A stretch of 64,000 nt of DNA from Chromera velia (taxonomy: Eukaryota > Sar > Chromeraceae), in the NCBI GenBank assembly GCA_018398765.1, contig JAHBMJ010000113.1, forward strand, positions 1 to 64,000, read 5' to 3'. Of the stretch, positions 33,401 to 46,391 are shown one piece after another (position 1 is the stretch's first letter; every line of letters starts with the position of its first letter). Below the pieces are notes generated by a model. That model ran no database searches, had not been told where the DNA came from, and was given only the letters and a program-made list of their open reading frames with translations. Position numbers and translations under genes: made by a program.

Positions 33401-36400
33401 AACCCTTCGAGGCCTGTCTACGACGTCTCGTGGATGTGTACCGCGCAGTCCCTCAGAGGAACGAGCACGGACAGGTAGTCAGCAACCCAGCAGTGGGATT
33501 GATTGGCTCCGACGGTCGGACAGCGCAGGTTGACATGAGCTCACCGTCCTTCCCCCCCCTTTCCGCAGCCAGAAGCGGTAAGGGCCCCGCAGCGCCTGCA
33601 GCAGCCACGGCCTCCGCGCAGGCCCTGCATACACTGCAGCACGAAGTCCACCCAAGGATGCAACTCATCCTCAGAAGGTGTGTGTCCCTTGTGCTGAGAG
33701 CCACGGCTCCTTCCGGTTGCTGCCCTTCACTCGCTCCGGTCCTTGAGGACGTTCCCGAGCTCCTTCTGCTGTCCCCCGCTGGACCTCCCGAGCTCCCTCC
33801 TCCCTTCTCCCCCCCGCCCCCGCCCCCACCCAAGCAGGGCAAGGAAAGAAGGGGCGGGCCCGACCTCCCACGTCCCCCGCATCAGTCGCAACAGATGCCC
33901 CCACACCAGCACTCTCTTCCTCATGGAATGCATCTGCACGACCATCGCCCTGCGTCCTTCACTCTCAATCCGGACGCACTGTCTTTCATGCCGGGGCCCA
34001 TGAACAATTTCGGGCCGGGGCCCCACGGTGGCCCTCTCCGGCCGGGGCAGCTCCAGGAGATCGGTACGCAGGGTCCGACCCTCCAGCAGCAACAGCAACT
34101 GCAGCATCGCAGTCCGGACAGAGCAGTCACAGACGGTCCTGTCGTGGGAGGTCGCAACAGCACCGTGACATCTCCAGGCAGATCCCCTCCGAAGCCATCC
34201 CACGTCAATCAACCAGGATCTCTGCACTCACACTACCCTCACTCGCCTTCAACTGCATACCTTCCCGTTTCACCTGCACACGCGCTTCAGGCACAGCAAC
34301 AGCAGCAGCAGGGGGTAGGAGGGAGGAACCACCCTTATTATTCTGCCGGCCTCCCCCATCCGCACCAACCCCACGGACCGCCAGGTCTCTCCCCAGCACC
34401 TGCCTCTGCCCTGCCTTCAAGAGGCTCCGATCCCTCTCTTTACGGTCACCAGCAACCATCACACCCAGCCGGTGTACCTTTCGCAGGCTCCGCGCACCCT
34501 CTCATGGATGGCAGAAGCGTCTCTGCGTCTGCGGCTGGTGTGTCTGTGCCCTTCCTCCAACCTGGAGTAACAGGGTCGAATGCGGCTGTCAACCTAGATG
34601 AGAGACTTCACGGCCTCTTCACCTCGCCCCATCCTGACTCTGCCTCTGCATCTAGACAGGCTCATATGATGTCCCCAGGAGCCGAACCCTCGACTCAGGG
34701 AGGCGACCGGCATTCCACCCGGGGGGGAGAAAGAGACCGGGACGATGCCCTACAGACATTCCAACAGACACAAACGACCAACGTGAACGGACTCCCCCCT
34801 CCCCCCCCTCCTCCACCCCCACCCCCCCCAGGCCCATTCCACCAACCTGGGCAGAGAGAGAGACTCCTACCAGAGGAGACAACGGGTGCCCTCTCCTCCC
34901 ATGCTCCGTCCTTGACAGGAGGCGGGCAGAGAGAGCCGGAGTCCTCCGCTGCCACAGCCATGGTCCCCCGACCTCTCTCAGCTGTCACCACCCCTGCAGG
35001 CAGAGCCCCAGCCTCTGCAACAAATTTGAACCCTGGGTCCGCAGTCTTCACCCCCAGCTCCACACCCTCGCATGCTAACGCCTACCAGCGTCTGTCGGCA
35101 GAGTCCCAACAGCAGCAACAGTCTGCGCAACCGCAAAGAGGGTCGGAGTTACTCTCACCTGCCGTTCCCCCCGTCAGGCCGAAGGGAGCCCTCGATCCAC
35201 AAGCCCCAAGCTTTCCGGGGCCATCCGAACAAGGACACCCGCAACAGCAGCAGCAGCCTCCCTATTCGGTCCACCACCTCCGCGTCTCCACATCTTTGGA
35301 AGGCGAGTCTTCGGGACCTCAAACTGAGAAGGATAGAGAGCCTTTGAGTGCCGCTGCAGGCACACCCTCTGTCGCAGGAGGGTCCCATCCTTCTGGTGGT
35401 GCGGGGCTGAAGCATGTGAACTCTGCTGCATCTTCGACTGGCCGTATCCGCTCGGGGGGAGGGAATGGGAGTGGAAGTGGGGGGAGTGGCCAGCCGACGC
35501 AGGCTTGTTCGACCCCGACAGGGGCCATGTGGCACGAGTCTGCTCAGGGCCATCTCCAGGCAAAACAGCTTTTCGGGACCGTATCGGGATATCGAGGCAT
35601 CAGTGAGGGTATGAGGGGAGCTCTGGATTACGGAGGGGGAGCTGATGGTTCATTTGACATCGGGGGTCTGCCGGGAGGGAGGCCTGGGGATTCTACCCCC
35701 CCCCATGGTGCACCTCAGGGCACTCGTGCGAAATTTGAGGCGTTCAAGCAAATCGGGGGGACAGCAACTGCTCCTAGAGAAAGAGACCGACCGGGTGGTC
35801 GTAGGTCGTTTGCGGGTGTGAGCTCTGCGCAGGCAGCAGCGAGTGGTCATTCTGATGAGAGGTCGCAGAGAGTGCTGATGAAGATCCGAAATGTCCTTCG
35901 GAATTTTATTCTCTCCTGTGGCCAGCCTGCAGCAGCATCTGGCAGTACGGCAACTGCAGGTCTCCTCGGAGATTCGAGAAAGTTCCAGCCTCGGCGTGTG
36001 TTGATTCAGGGCTTCGGTGGGCCTGATGACCTCTCTGGTCTCTTTTTCCCTTCCACCCCGTCAGCCTCCCGCGTTTCTACGCCAGGCATCCTTCCTGACT
36101 CCGCAGGAGCAGGGGGCCAACCGAGAGGCGAACGGCTTCAGTCCGGCGGATTCCAGACCCCCGGTGGCCAAGGCGGCAGCAGCAGTCTGATGGGGGGAGA
36201 GGCCTCGATCGACGTGGGGGGATCGGCAGCTGCAGGGGAGGGCCAGGGGGGAGAGGAAGACCGGAACGATCGGGCCAGGAGGCACTGGGCATGGGGACAG
36301 AGACTCAGGTTGGTTGGTTCGGTGGTTGGCCTCTCTGTCTCTATGTGTGTGTGTGAGGGNNNNNNNNNNNAGGGGGGGGGGGGGGTTCATGTCTGTGTGA

Positions 36401-37777
36401 CTGACTGTACTGACATGCTGAGAGAAAAATGGTCCAAAAAAAAGCAGTGAAGTTTGCCTCGGGGGTTCCACTCTCAGGGGATAGGAAAGGGTATACAAGG
36501 CTGGGAAGGGAAAGGAGTTTTTTGGAGTCCGGCACTTCTCATTTGGTCTTGCTTCCAGAGGATTCATTTGCTCTCTCTTCAGACAGACTGATCTCCTTCC
36601 TTCTTTTGCCCTCTCCCCTTCCGTGTCCCTCCCTCCCGCAGCGAGGTCGCATCTGCGTATCCTGACGAGTTTCGTGTTCGGCTGCTCCCCGATGGCGCGG
36701 GCATCGAGGTTACCCTACTTCATTTGAGGTTGGTTCGTTGGTTCGTTGGTTGATGTGTGCTTGGTAAATTTCCTTTTATCTCTCTCTCTTGGGTTGCTCG
36801 ATCGGCCTTGCTGGATGCAAGAACACGTTGGTTGGTCCCCACGATTCTGTTCTGTTTTGGTCACTTCAACCCTTGATTTTTATTTTGTGTGGGGGGGGAG
36901 CACGGCCACTCAAGATCTGAATGGTGATTGATGCGTAAACGGATTGACTGTCCGATTTGATGGGTCGAGTGGAAGTGTTGTGCTCTGCTCTGTTGGCAGT
37001 CATCTATCGGAAGAAATATATGTTTATTCACACACTCCTTTGCCTTCCTTTCCTTGTCTTGCGTTCTCCTCTTTTTTATCTAGATCATTTATGATTTTCC
37101 TCCACGCCCCATGCATCCCTTCCGCATTCATTCCTCCTTCCCATGTTGTCTGTCTTGGTGCTGCAGCGAGACGGATGCAGACGCGGTACTCTCCCGTCTG
37201 GATCCAGACAGCGCCCGGAGAAGTCTCCTCTTCATGCTGCAGACGCACTCGGGGGCTGACGTCACACCTGTCAGCAGTGCTGGGGGGGCAGGACAGGGGC
37301 CACCGGGTACAGGGGCCCGTCGGTCGTTCTTCAAGGGAGACGGTGAGACGACTGAGGGAGGAATGGAAGGTGCTTCGGGTGCAACGAGAGGAGCGCGGCT
37401 TCGCTCCGTCGCCTCTCCCCCGTTCCCTGGGCTGGACCCCCCACAGGGTCGGGTGGCGGCGTCGGAGATGATCGCCCAATTAGCGTCCATGCCTGCTGAT
37501 CAAGGAGGGCAGCAGCTGAACGTGGGGGGAGGTGGTATGAGCCTTCCTCGACTGCAGCTCCAGGAGCCTGGGGAAGGTCTGTCTGTCAGTTTGCCTGTTT
37601 GGTCTCTGTGTTTTTTTTTGCTACGGGCTTTTTGTTAATTTTTACATTTTGATGTTCTCCAGTCGTTTTCTTGCTTCGGTCAGTCTCGATCGATGGTGTC
37701 GGATGGACTTCAGGTTCCTTTTTCTTTCAGAGTCAGTCAGTGAGTCCGTTTCTTTCTTTCTTTCTTTCTTTCTTTCT

Positions 37778-37808
<31 letters not shown>

Positions 37809-40800
37809 GGGTTAGGATCAGTGCATGCTTGTGCGTCCGTCTGTGCAGGAGGGGACGAAATTCTTCACGGGGGGCCTCCCGACCAGCACGTGGAAGCGTG
37901 GGGGCAGCAACAGCGGTATCTCCAGGAAGAGGTCGAGGGCGGAGAGGGAGAGTACGCAGTTAGGTGGATTCCGCAGAGGCAGCTGCAACAGGAAGCCACT
38001 GCCGGAATCTTCGCACAAGAACAACAGCAGTGGGCTGACCGAGGAGGTGCGGAAGACCTGACGCGAGTGCCCGCACAACTCCGGGGCCTTGCACTCCCCA
38101 AACATCTCCAGTTCAATGAAGTGGTCAGTCAATCATTCAGTCAGTCAGTCGGTCGGGCTGTCGACTGCATCTTTTTCAATTGGGAAGCAAGAAAAGTCAG
38201 ATCAGCAAAGAAAGTTGCATCCAGCGTTGTTTTGAGTAAATAGGGTGGTCAAAAGGACACAGAGATTCGGGGGGGAAGGATCACCGTGTTCTCTCATGCC
38301 TTTATCTCACCGTCACGTTTGAGTTTGGCATTCAACGCCCTTCCCTCAGAAACGACTCGCGTGTGCAAAAGGGGCAGTTGGCAGCGTTCTCCCCTCTCTC
38401 CTGTGTCATGTGTTGGTCTACACGTGGACGTGTGAACGCATGGTACAGGTACGTATGCATGCTCTTCGTCATGTATGTCCGTCCATGCCCTTTCCTCTCT
38501 CCTTTGTGGTATTGCAGGTGAGTCTATCTGACTCTATGTGCCTCTGTGTGAGGAATCTGAGGAGAGATGTGACCGACGCAGAACTGAGGGCAAAGGTCAG
38601 TAAGTCAGTGACGAATGCATGCCTCCCTTCACTCGTTCGATCGTCAGAGAGACAGAGACAGAGAAAGCGAGAAAAAGCCGAGGCAGAACATGTATGTGGA
38701 GACAGGGAGAACAACCGTATTTGGCCGTGCGTTGACTATATAACGTCAACTTCCATCCGTGTCGCTGGTCGCCCATGTCAGCCTGGGAGCGTGGGACCTT
38801 CCGCTTGGATGCCTGTTACTCGGCAACACAATCCCCCCACGCACTTTGAAATACACTCATTTATGCTGTCTCTCTTCCCTCTGTGTGCAGTTGATTGACT
38901 GGGGCGACGGTCCTCTTCGACGTCTGTTCGTGTGCGTAGAGCCGATCCCCCATCCCTCGGGACCTTTCACGACCACTCCCTCGACAGAGGCAGGGGGGGG
39001 TCCGGACCTAGACCTCCACGACCTGTTAACAGAGGACGTCTCAGAGATTCTCGATGACCAACAACACTCAGAAGATCCCAGCAGAGGGAATCACGTGAGC
39101 GGAACCGGAATAGCGGCAGCAGGGCGGTTCTGGTTGTGTGCATTCGCGGAGTATGAGACCCCTCTGATAGCGTGCAGAGCGATGCTGCGAACGGAACTGC
39201 ACAGAGAGTTGGTGGACCAAAACTCCAATGTGATGAACGACGAGTGGGTCCGCCGTGGGGGTCTGATGGTGAGTCACTTAATTGATTGCCTGTTTGTTTT
39301 CTCTTTGTACTGACTTTCTCTTTATCGAATATTGTGGTAAACAGTGAGTGGTTTTCGTCGTCAAATTTAGGTCATTCTCCGCCCCTTTATTTTCTCTTTC
39401 ATTTGTTGCTCTGTTCCAAAAGACAGCTACATACAAGAAGCTCTGTCCCTCCTTGTTCGCTTTCCCTTTCTTGTTGTCCCTCCCGGAGGAGCTCGGTCGA
39501 GTTTTTCTTCGCCTGTTGCGGCCTACACATGCGTTTCTCTGTGAAGTAGAAGAGACAAAAGCTGTTTCTCATGACTGAACGAATGCCTGTCTCCATGCAC
39601 TGACGCACGCAGACCCTGGGTATTCTGGAGGATCTCCGAGAGACTGAGCCGGTCTTCGGGGGTTCATTTGTGAAACGGAGGAGGGACGATAGCAGAAGAG
39701 GGGGAGGCCGTGGAGGAGCTGATGGTGGCGGCGGCCCTCTGGGTTCGCAAGCGCACCAGACTGGTGCTGATGGCAGCCGCCAACAGAAGAGCAGTAGCAG
39801 CAGCAGCTACACGCAGCAGGTCCACCAAGGTCCGATGGATTCGACAGCCCCATCTGAACAGTTCAACGGACCCGTTGGGGGCGGTAGTCGAGGGGGCGTG
39901 GCGCGTCTCCAACAACAGCAGCAGCAACCTCTGTCTCGAGGTCGCATCTCCCCCCCCCCCCGGGATGAGCAAGGGTCGTTGGCGGGAGTGTTGAACCACC
40001 TGCACGTGGAAGGATCGGATGGGCCGGCCCATGGAGGGTCCGCTGGTGTGATTGGAGGCGGACACAGTTGGCCTTCCTCCCCCATGGGAGGAGCAGGGGC
40101 AGATCCTTCTCCTCTGCAGACACAACTCGGGGTGCTCTCTCACCAGCAGCAGCAGAGAGTCATAAGAGCTGCGTCGGATATGGGGGCGCCTGATGCTGTT
40201 GCTGACGCTTTGCGGCAAGCTGGTGTTACGGGTGGAGCAGGGGGTGGAGTGGGGTTGCCGTCCCCTCCTCCTGCTCAGCAGTTGTTGGCGGTCAGACAAA
40301 TGCATCAGTTGTGGCAACAGCAGCAGCAGCAGCAGGCAGGTGATGCTGTCTCTGTTTCCTCTGGTGAATTCCAACACCAACAGCTGCACTCCCAGAGCAA
40401 CCAGGCAGGGGAAACAGCCTCGAGTGCAACCTCCGCTGCCCTCTTTGAGCAAACACAGGCACAACAACAGCGCTCCCAACAACAACAGCAGTCTTTGCGG
40501 GGAGGTGAAACCTCTTTCCCCTCAGAGGATGCATATGGAGGCGGAGGAATTTTGGGGCAGCAGAACCCGGGGGGTGAGGGAGTTCCGGAGGAAGAGGGGG
40601 GGATGAACGATGGGGCACAGCAGCACAGCAGGAAAGTGCAGGCGAGGAGTCCGCTTCCGCCCCAACAGTCGGTGCAGCAGCAGCTCGACCGTGACAGCAT
40701 TACAGGGAGGCAGACAGGAGCAGGAGGGTCCGCATCCTCCTCTGCCTCCAGCAGCTCCTCCTCTTCCTCGACTGCCGCCGCCACACCCGCACCTTCCCCG

Positions 40801-41715
40801 GGAACCTCTGGCCAGCAGGGGCAAAGTGGCCTCCCTGCCGGTTACGTCCCTTCTCTAAGTGCGCAGCTGCAGCTCCTCCTGGCACAAATTGGCCAAGGAC
40901 AGCCTGCACAGAGATCCACTTCTCTCTTCAAAAAGCTGCAGGAGCTGCTCGCAGCAGCACCGCCGAGGGAGGCCCAACAAATAGGGCTACTCCTCCAGCA
41001 GGCAGCCATTTTACAGCAACATCAACAAGAGCAGCAGCACACCGCACAGCAGGGTCAACAATCTCAGGCACAACAGCCACGGGGAGGGACTCAAGGGATG
41101 CAAGGTCCTCCTGCCTCTGCGTCTCCTCTGCAAACCCAGCAACACGCCGGACACAGGGGTGCCTGGCTGTCCTCCCCTCTGCCCCCCGGCACGCAGCCTT
41201 CATCCCATTCCGGTCACTCCCCTCCGGTCTTTTCCTCTGGCTCCGCCTCTCTGGACACTAATTTTGCAACTCAGACGGCAAATGCCAGCAGACGTGCGGC
41301 ACATTTGAAGCAGAGCCCCCCGCAACAGCCTCAGAGATCGATATCCCCATTGCAGCACTACGGGGGTCATGGAGGACAGTCGGATCACCATCAGCGCATG
41401 CCGACCCACGGAGGCCACCACATGGCCCCCTCCCAGCAGCAGCAGCAGAATCCTCCTCACCGAATCTCTCCTCGTCTCGGTGGCGGTGTGCCGACAGGGG
41501 GCGGCGGGCTTCTGCACCCAGGGGGGCCGCCCCCCATGGGACAGCTGCCGTCTCCAGGACTCTCCCCAAGCCTGCACTCCCAGGCCCCTAGTTCGCAGGG
41601 ACAAGGGGGTATGCAGGGCGGGGGGGGGTCGATTCCGTTGGTTCCGTTCTCTTTGGGGGGTCACGGAGAGGATGGGGGGGGCGCTGGGGGCATCGATGGC
41701 TTTGGGGCGGGTTGA
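19428..41715 (+). CDS. Giant MATH-USP7-like deubiquitinase with coiled coil, Pro/Gln-rich regions and RRM-like domain, 21 exons
   Basis: Exons are 19428-19564, 20120-20316, 20755-21251, 21774-22886, 23156-23477, 23806-23887, 24155-24215, 24539-24726, 24859-25498, 25790-27393, 27815-28327, 28728-28827, 29080-29378, 29683-32827, 33274-36308, 36642-36728, 37167-37576, 37849-38123, 38518-38595, 38891-39268 and 39613-41715. All 20 junctions keep phase, giving 5,087 codons plus a stop. A MATH domain (residues about 10-150, GFFYRLLIHPRG, FELTVVNF) precedes a USP7-like core: a Cys box GYVPVCFVEALQ (Cys about 402), RYPEVLFTYCV, FYSLFALMIR and the His box SDQSHYLLLRP (His about 795). Ubiquitin-like pieces follow (LLVFKWFAPYAGTLHCLG, GDVIIVQID; about 1785-2010), then a Glu/Arg/Lys coiled coil (2250-2390), Pro/Ser/Gln-rich tracts, an RRM-like domain (LCVRNL about 4243; RFWLCAFAEY about 4340) and a polyglutamine C-terminus. 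USP7 itself is near 1,100 residues. Fusion of two genes is possible but no stop or start intervenes. The first exon may not be the true start. Confidence 0.83.
19930..19989. repeat. (GA)n microsatellite in intron 1 of the giant gene
   Basis: Sixty bases of nearly pure GA lie between the two exons that encode the first halves of the MATH domain. Confidence 0.95.
21367..21400. repeat. (GA)n microsatellite in intron 3 of the giant gene
   Basis: A pure GA run of about 33 bases lies between exons 3 and 4. Confidence 0.95.
36360..36370. other. Assembly gap (11 N)
   Basis: Eleven N bases sit between a TG run and a G run inside the intron 36309-36641 of the giant gene. The gap is probably a microsatellite that could not be assembled. 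The flanking exons join in phase, so coding sequence is unlikely to be missing. Confidence 0.99.
37755..37808. repeat. (CTTT)n microsatellite in an intron of the giant gene
   Basis: A CTTT run of about 50 bases lies between exons 17 and 18 of the giant gene, close to the 3' splice site at 37848. Confidence 0.95.
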
Positions 41716-41850
41716 CGGGAGGGGGTTGAAGAGACTTAAATCGGGAAGCAGGGAAGGCATTGGGGTGCAAGGGGGCATGCATGAAGGTTGATGATGCAGT
41801 GAGTGCGTAGGCAGTCGAAAAGGGTGGAGAAGCGGTCTTTCATGAGCCTC

Positions 41851-41891
<41 letters not shown>

Positions 41892-43968
41892 GTTGTTTCA
41901 GGGTTCTTGAAAGGGACTGCTGGGCGGGCGGGAATGAATGTTAGGATTTCGGTGCAGTGTGTCTGTCTGTCTACTTGTCTCTCTATTCGTCGGCAGAATT
42001 TGTTTCTTTCTTCTTTCTTTCCTTCGGGAGGTGTGTGTTGCAGTACTAAGCATGCAGGTTCTCCAGTCACTCCCTTCCTGGGAAGACTTTCTGATTTTCT
42101 TTCGGGGGAATCTTCTCTTCTCCATCCCTTAATTCCTCTACTTCATGAATTATCCCCCGTCCTCCCTCCAACTCTTTCTCTTTCTGCATGTCTTCTATCA
42201 GGTTGATGACTTGTTTTTCCCTTGCTTTTCTGCCTCATAGGAGGAGGCAGTGACTGGCTGGATTATTTTTGCGTGCGTCAGTGGGCAGAGAGATGTGGAA
42301 TTGATCGGGAACAAGGGAAAGGGGTGGGTAGGAGGCCTGTCTTCATTTGTGATTGTGTCAGCTGGGTCTCTCTGGAGAAAGAGTGAAGGAAAATGACGTG
42401 TAGGAAAAAGATTTTGCATACTTCTCCATCTCTCTCTCTCGTCTCTCTCGATGGCCTTCACAGCAGCCTTGTTTGTATGTGTTGTTCAATGCATGTGTAT
42501 GCATCCATGCAGTCATTCGGCTGAAAAAGTACTGCCAAGCTGTGTGACTGGCTGCAGTGCGGGAAGGGCGGGCGGTTTCATCCATTCAAAGCGTGCATAG
42601 TTTCTGCGGACTGACTCAATGAGGTTGCCAGATTTGGGGCAGAAATTGGTGCAAAACTGTAGATCGATTGCGCCGTCGGGACAGGAAATGCAAGCGTCAC
42701 TACTGTCCCCCGAGTGTCCTTGTGCGCAAAGTAATTAAAACAAGACGGCCGCCGGATATATAAACGCAAGAGGGCTGGGAGCGAGGAAAGCTGAGGGGTA
42801 TGATCGATTTAGGTCCAAGGTCGGAGATACATCACTCAAAATTCATGTTCGAAAAGAAAAGCTTGCTCATAATTAAATTTCACAAAACCGATAAACTCAA
42901 TCAACAGTCAGCTTTAAACTGTCAATGTCTAATGAATGTGAATGTATAAATCAGTATCTAAAATGTTTAAGACTATAAAATTTAGATTAAAATGCATATT
43001 TATTTTCTAGGTCTGAACTAGCTTCAGGTTTTAAGATATTAGACGTGATATTAGACTCATGATAATTTAGGCTAGTCACTACCTACTTCACTGCATGACT
43101 CATTGAACCTCCCTGAACCTAAGTGCCATTTGAAAAAATATAATCAAGATGATCTCTATCTGTAGCATTGTTTTTTAAGAGACCGTCCACGCCTGCGGCG
43201 TAGACAGTCAAGACTCAAGACACTGTCCAGATATGCGGCTTTGGTTTTTAAGACATCGTAAATGATCTGCACCTGCGGCGCGGACTTTCAAGCTTATCCA
43301 AAAATGCGGCTTGAACTTTCAAGTGGTAGTAAGGTTCAAGGAGGTCACTGATTGATTGATTAGTTCCCTAGTTAGTTGCTACTAATAGTCTATATAAATT
43401 ATTTGATTGCTATACTTCTTGCTTCTTCTTAACAAAGACGTCAAATTAAAAAGCTGATGCCCTCATTGGCGTCATTGCTACATATCTAGGAGTCAAAAAT
43501 TATAACGAATGTTAGAATCAATGTAAGTGTTAGAGTTCATACTGTAAAGTCTTCAAAAACGCTAGAAATAACAAAAACTCGGGCCAACTTTCTTTCTAGC
43601 TTTCTTTCTTTCTTTCTTTCTTTGTTTTTTTAGAACTTTGTTAAATTATGTTAAATTTATAAATGAAAATCGAATCTCCATCAAAGGTTCGATTCAAGTT
43701 GTGTTATTCACCTAGTGGTCAAACTATTGACTAAACTGGTTTTATATGGATTGTCTAGTGCAAACACATGGTTTAAACATTAAAAGACACCTATAAAAAA
43801 CATAATATTGCCCATCGACTATGTTGATCATCCTAATAAAGCTAGTAATAAACTAGGTAATAAAGCTTGACATATGTAAAACTCAAACAAACTTTCTTTT
43901 TTTCTTTTTTTAGAACTTTACAGTATGAACCTTAGTATAAGCGCTAACTAGCCCTTAGCTTTAATTAA
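41716..43968. other. 3' flank of the giant gene, then AT-rich island
   Basis: To about 42780 the DNA is GC-moderate and holds (GA)n at 41848-41884 but no supportable gene. From about 42790 it becomes AT-rich. It contains CTTT at 43598-43622 and a perfect 16-bp inverted repeat (43535-43550 and 43915-43930). It ends at the target duplication of the hAT-like element. Confidence 0.6.
43535..43930. repeat. Perfect 16-bp inverted repeats 364 bp apart
   Basis: GTTCATACTGTAAAGT at 43535-43550 recurs as its exact reverse complement at 43915-43930. Near-copies of AACTTTCTTT and TTTTTTTAGAACTTT lie between them. The arrangement could be a small MITE, but I find no flanking target duplication. Confidence 0.5.
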
Positions 43969-43976
43969 TATATAGT
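43969..43976. repeat. 8-bp target-site duplication, left
   Basis: TATATAGT immediately precedes the CAGGGTTG end of the DNA transposon and is repeated exactly at 50778-50785. Confidence 0.85.
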
Positions 43977-44199
43977 CAGGGTTGTTTTTTTGTCCGGTAA
44001 GGACCCCTCTCTACCGGTAATTACCGGATTACCGGTAATGGACTCCGTTTACCTAAGTTTTACCAGAAAAAAATGAGGAAAAAATGAAGCTTCAAAAAAA
44101 AAATTTCACTTGCGACGCAACTCCTATTCTTTAGTTTTAAAGACTTCTTTCAACGTTTTTAACACTTTTAGGAATCGAAATAAGATTCTTTTAAAAATA

Positions 44200-44204
44200 T
44201 GTTG
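44200..44204. repeat. 5-bp target-site duplication of the Copia element, left
   Basis: TGTTG precedes the left LTR and is repeated at 50167-50171 after the right LTR. Five bases is typical for Copia integration. Confidence 0.8.
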
Positions 44205-44436
44205 TATAAGGAATTCACGTGTCAGAACAGAGTTCGGGGAGGAGAGGATGAGCGAATGCGTCTCTCTTTGAATAAGTCAATGTGGATCGATTAGTTTCTC
44301 CTACACGGTGCATACACAGTATGTAGTGTTGCAGATTTGCATGCATAGCTTGTAGCACGCTGAGCCCAGGCCGAAGTCTCTGGGACCACAGCCGTGAAAG
44401 GCCGGCATTAATCGACCTCGGACGCAATCTCCAACA
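44205..44436 (-). repeat. 3' LTR of the Copia element
   Basis: This LTR is 232 bp, the same length as its partner, and differs from it at 15 positions, all of them transitions. A polypurine tract adjoins it on the interior side. Confidence 0.95.
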
Positions 44437-44437
44437 A

Positions 44438-46183
44438 TCACCCCCCGACTCGAACATTCACAGGAGAGTCACCTCTTTTCTTTGCTTTTGATCGACATGT
44501 CTTTGCGAAATCTACCATTCCTCTCTTTATATGCCCTTCCTTCTTCACTTCAACCTGAGGCGCTTGACTTCCCCTCTCCTTTTCCAATTTGTACTTTGTG
44601 TGTCTGTCTGCCCGCTGCCAATCAGTAGAAACCCAAAGCACCCGCGCCTTCAACGCTCTCAGCTCCTGCTGCACATATTTGAACAATCTATCCATTCGAG
44701 GCTCTCGCTTCGAATATCCACTCTCCAATTGCTCCATGAGAGGAGCGCTGTCTGTATAAATCTCTACCTCCAGCGGCTTCATCCACAACGCCTCTGCAAG
44801 ACGCTTCCATTGAAAAGATTGTTTCACACCATCTACAAGCGCATAGAGCTCTGCAGAGGTCGAAGAAATCAACTTCCTTTTGATTCGTTTGCTCTTCCAT
44901 GCCACCAGATTCGTTCTTCTCATTCCCTCAATCTTTTCCTTTTTGTCAACCAAGTAAGCCTCAAAGCCCCCTCTTCCTTCACAACGGGAAAGAGAATACG
45001 CAGCATCCACAAACAAAGCAAGCTTTGGATCAATCACGCCCACAAAGCGCAAACTGTCGTTCTTTTCACGAGCTCTAATGAGGGCAAGCAAAGCAACAAC
45101 AAGCTTTGAACCAGTCGGGCGGGAACTGTAATGAGATAACTCACTGAAAACAAAAGCAAGATCGGCAGACGTCTGACACACCCAACCAAGCACACCCATT
45201 ACTTTCATCATCACCGCAACCAGGTCTTCTTCTTTCTTTTCTTCCCTCTCTTCATTCAGCATCTCAAGGGAAAGAGACTTGCGAGGCAAATCGTCTGTCT
45301 GAACAGGAATGGACTTCAAGTATGCCTCCTGGCTGATCTCAAACCCGCTTTCATTCTTTCTCACCTCCAAACCCGTGTAGCCCATTTCACCCCCCGCAGA
45401 GAGAATTTCTGGCTCATCCATCTTCAAACGTTGTCTCAAAGGTTCAAAGTCACGAGCAGGGTCAGCAGAAAAAATGAGCAAATCATCAACGTGAACAGCC
45501 ATCACTGCTTTCACCTTCTTCTCTTCATCTTTCAATACAAAGATGCTCTCAACGATTTCCTCCCATCCTTCTTCTGCTGCAATCCGTTTAAAATGCTTTC
45601 CATACAGACGAGGGGCATCTTTTAATCCATACATGGCTCTCTCTAGCTGACCGATAACTCCAGGTGCGAATCCTTCCGGGGAACCCGTCGGGACGCGTCC
45701 TGGCAGCTGCACAAACACCTCATCATGAATGGATGCAGTCAGAAACGCAGTGCGCACATCTGACTTACTGATCGTCCACCCCTGACTGGATGCAAACGTA
45801 AAGCAAACCAAAAGAGCCCACCAAGCAGCTGTCCCACTGTACGTCTCAACGTTCTTTCGGTCATCTTGAAATCCTTTACACACAAGACGGGCTTTCGGCT
45901 TTCTCTCTTTCCCTTTCATCTTCCATGTCAGCATCCATCTGGTTTTCATTGCTCTTCTCTTCTATAGTATTCTTACTCCGTTTATTTTCAACACTTTATT
46001 CTCTTCAAAGCTTTTCAATTCCCCTCGCATCGCTTCATTAAAGAGGCCTTTCTCTACCTCCTCTTCCTTTGCATCAATGTGCCCCTTCCTTGGGTTTACA
46101 TGCTTCATCATTTGGTCGACCACTTTCTTATCCACCACAAGTCTCTGTGGCGTCTTCCTGAATCCATTTCCTTCTCTCCTCAC
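44438..46183 (-). pseudogene. Copia reverse transcriptase and RNase H
   Basis: The frame 45949-44438 has Copia-type reverse-transcriptase blocks (ARLVCKGF, SKSDVRTAFL, ERAMYGLKDAPRLY) with catalytic VHVDDLLIF in place of the usual YVDD. RNase H follows (ALFVDAAYS, STSAELYAL, EIYTDS). A single TAG at about 45962 separates this from the 73 residues upstream (46183-45962), which belong to the start of the same domain. TAG is one C-to-T step from CAG. Confidence 0.9.
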
Positions 46184-46391
46184 TTTCTTCTTTTCACCCT
46201 CCTTACTATCATTCTATGCTACCTGCACCCTCTTCCCTTCCTGTGCTCGCTGCAATTTCTTATCATCCTGTGCTTCCTGCACTCCCTCCGTTTCTCTGCT
46301 GCCTTCCTGCTCTCCTTCACGTGCAAGAAAGCTAGCCAAGGCTGCGGCCCCCCCAGACTCCCCAAGCAAGTTGAGGCCAAACAACGAATCG

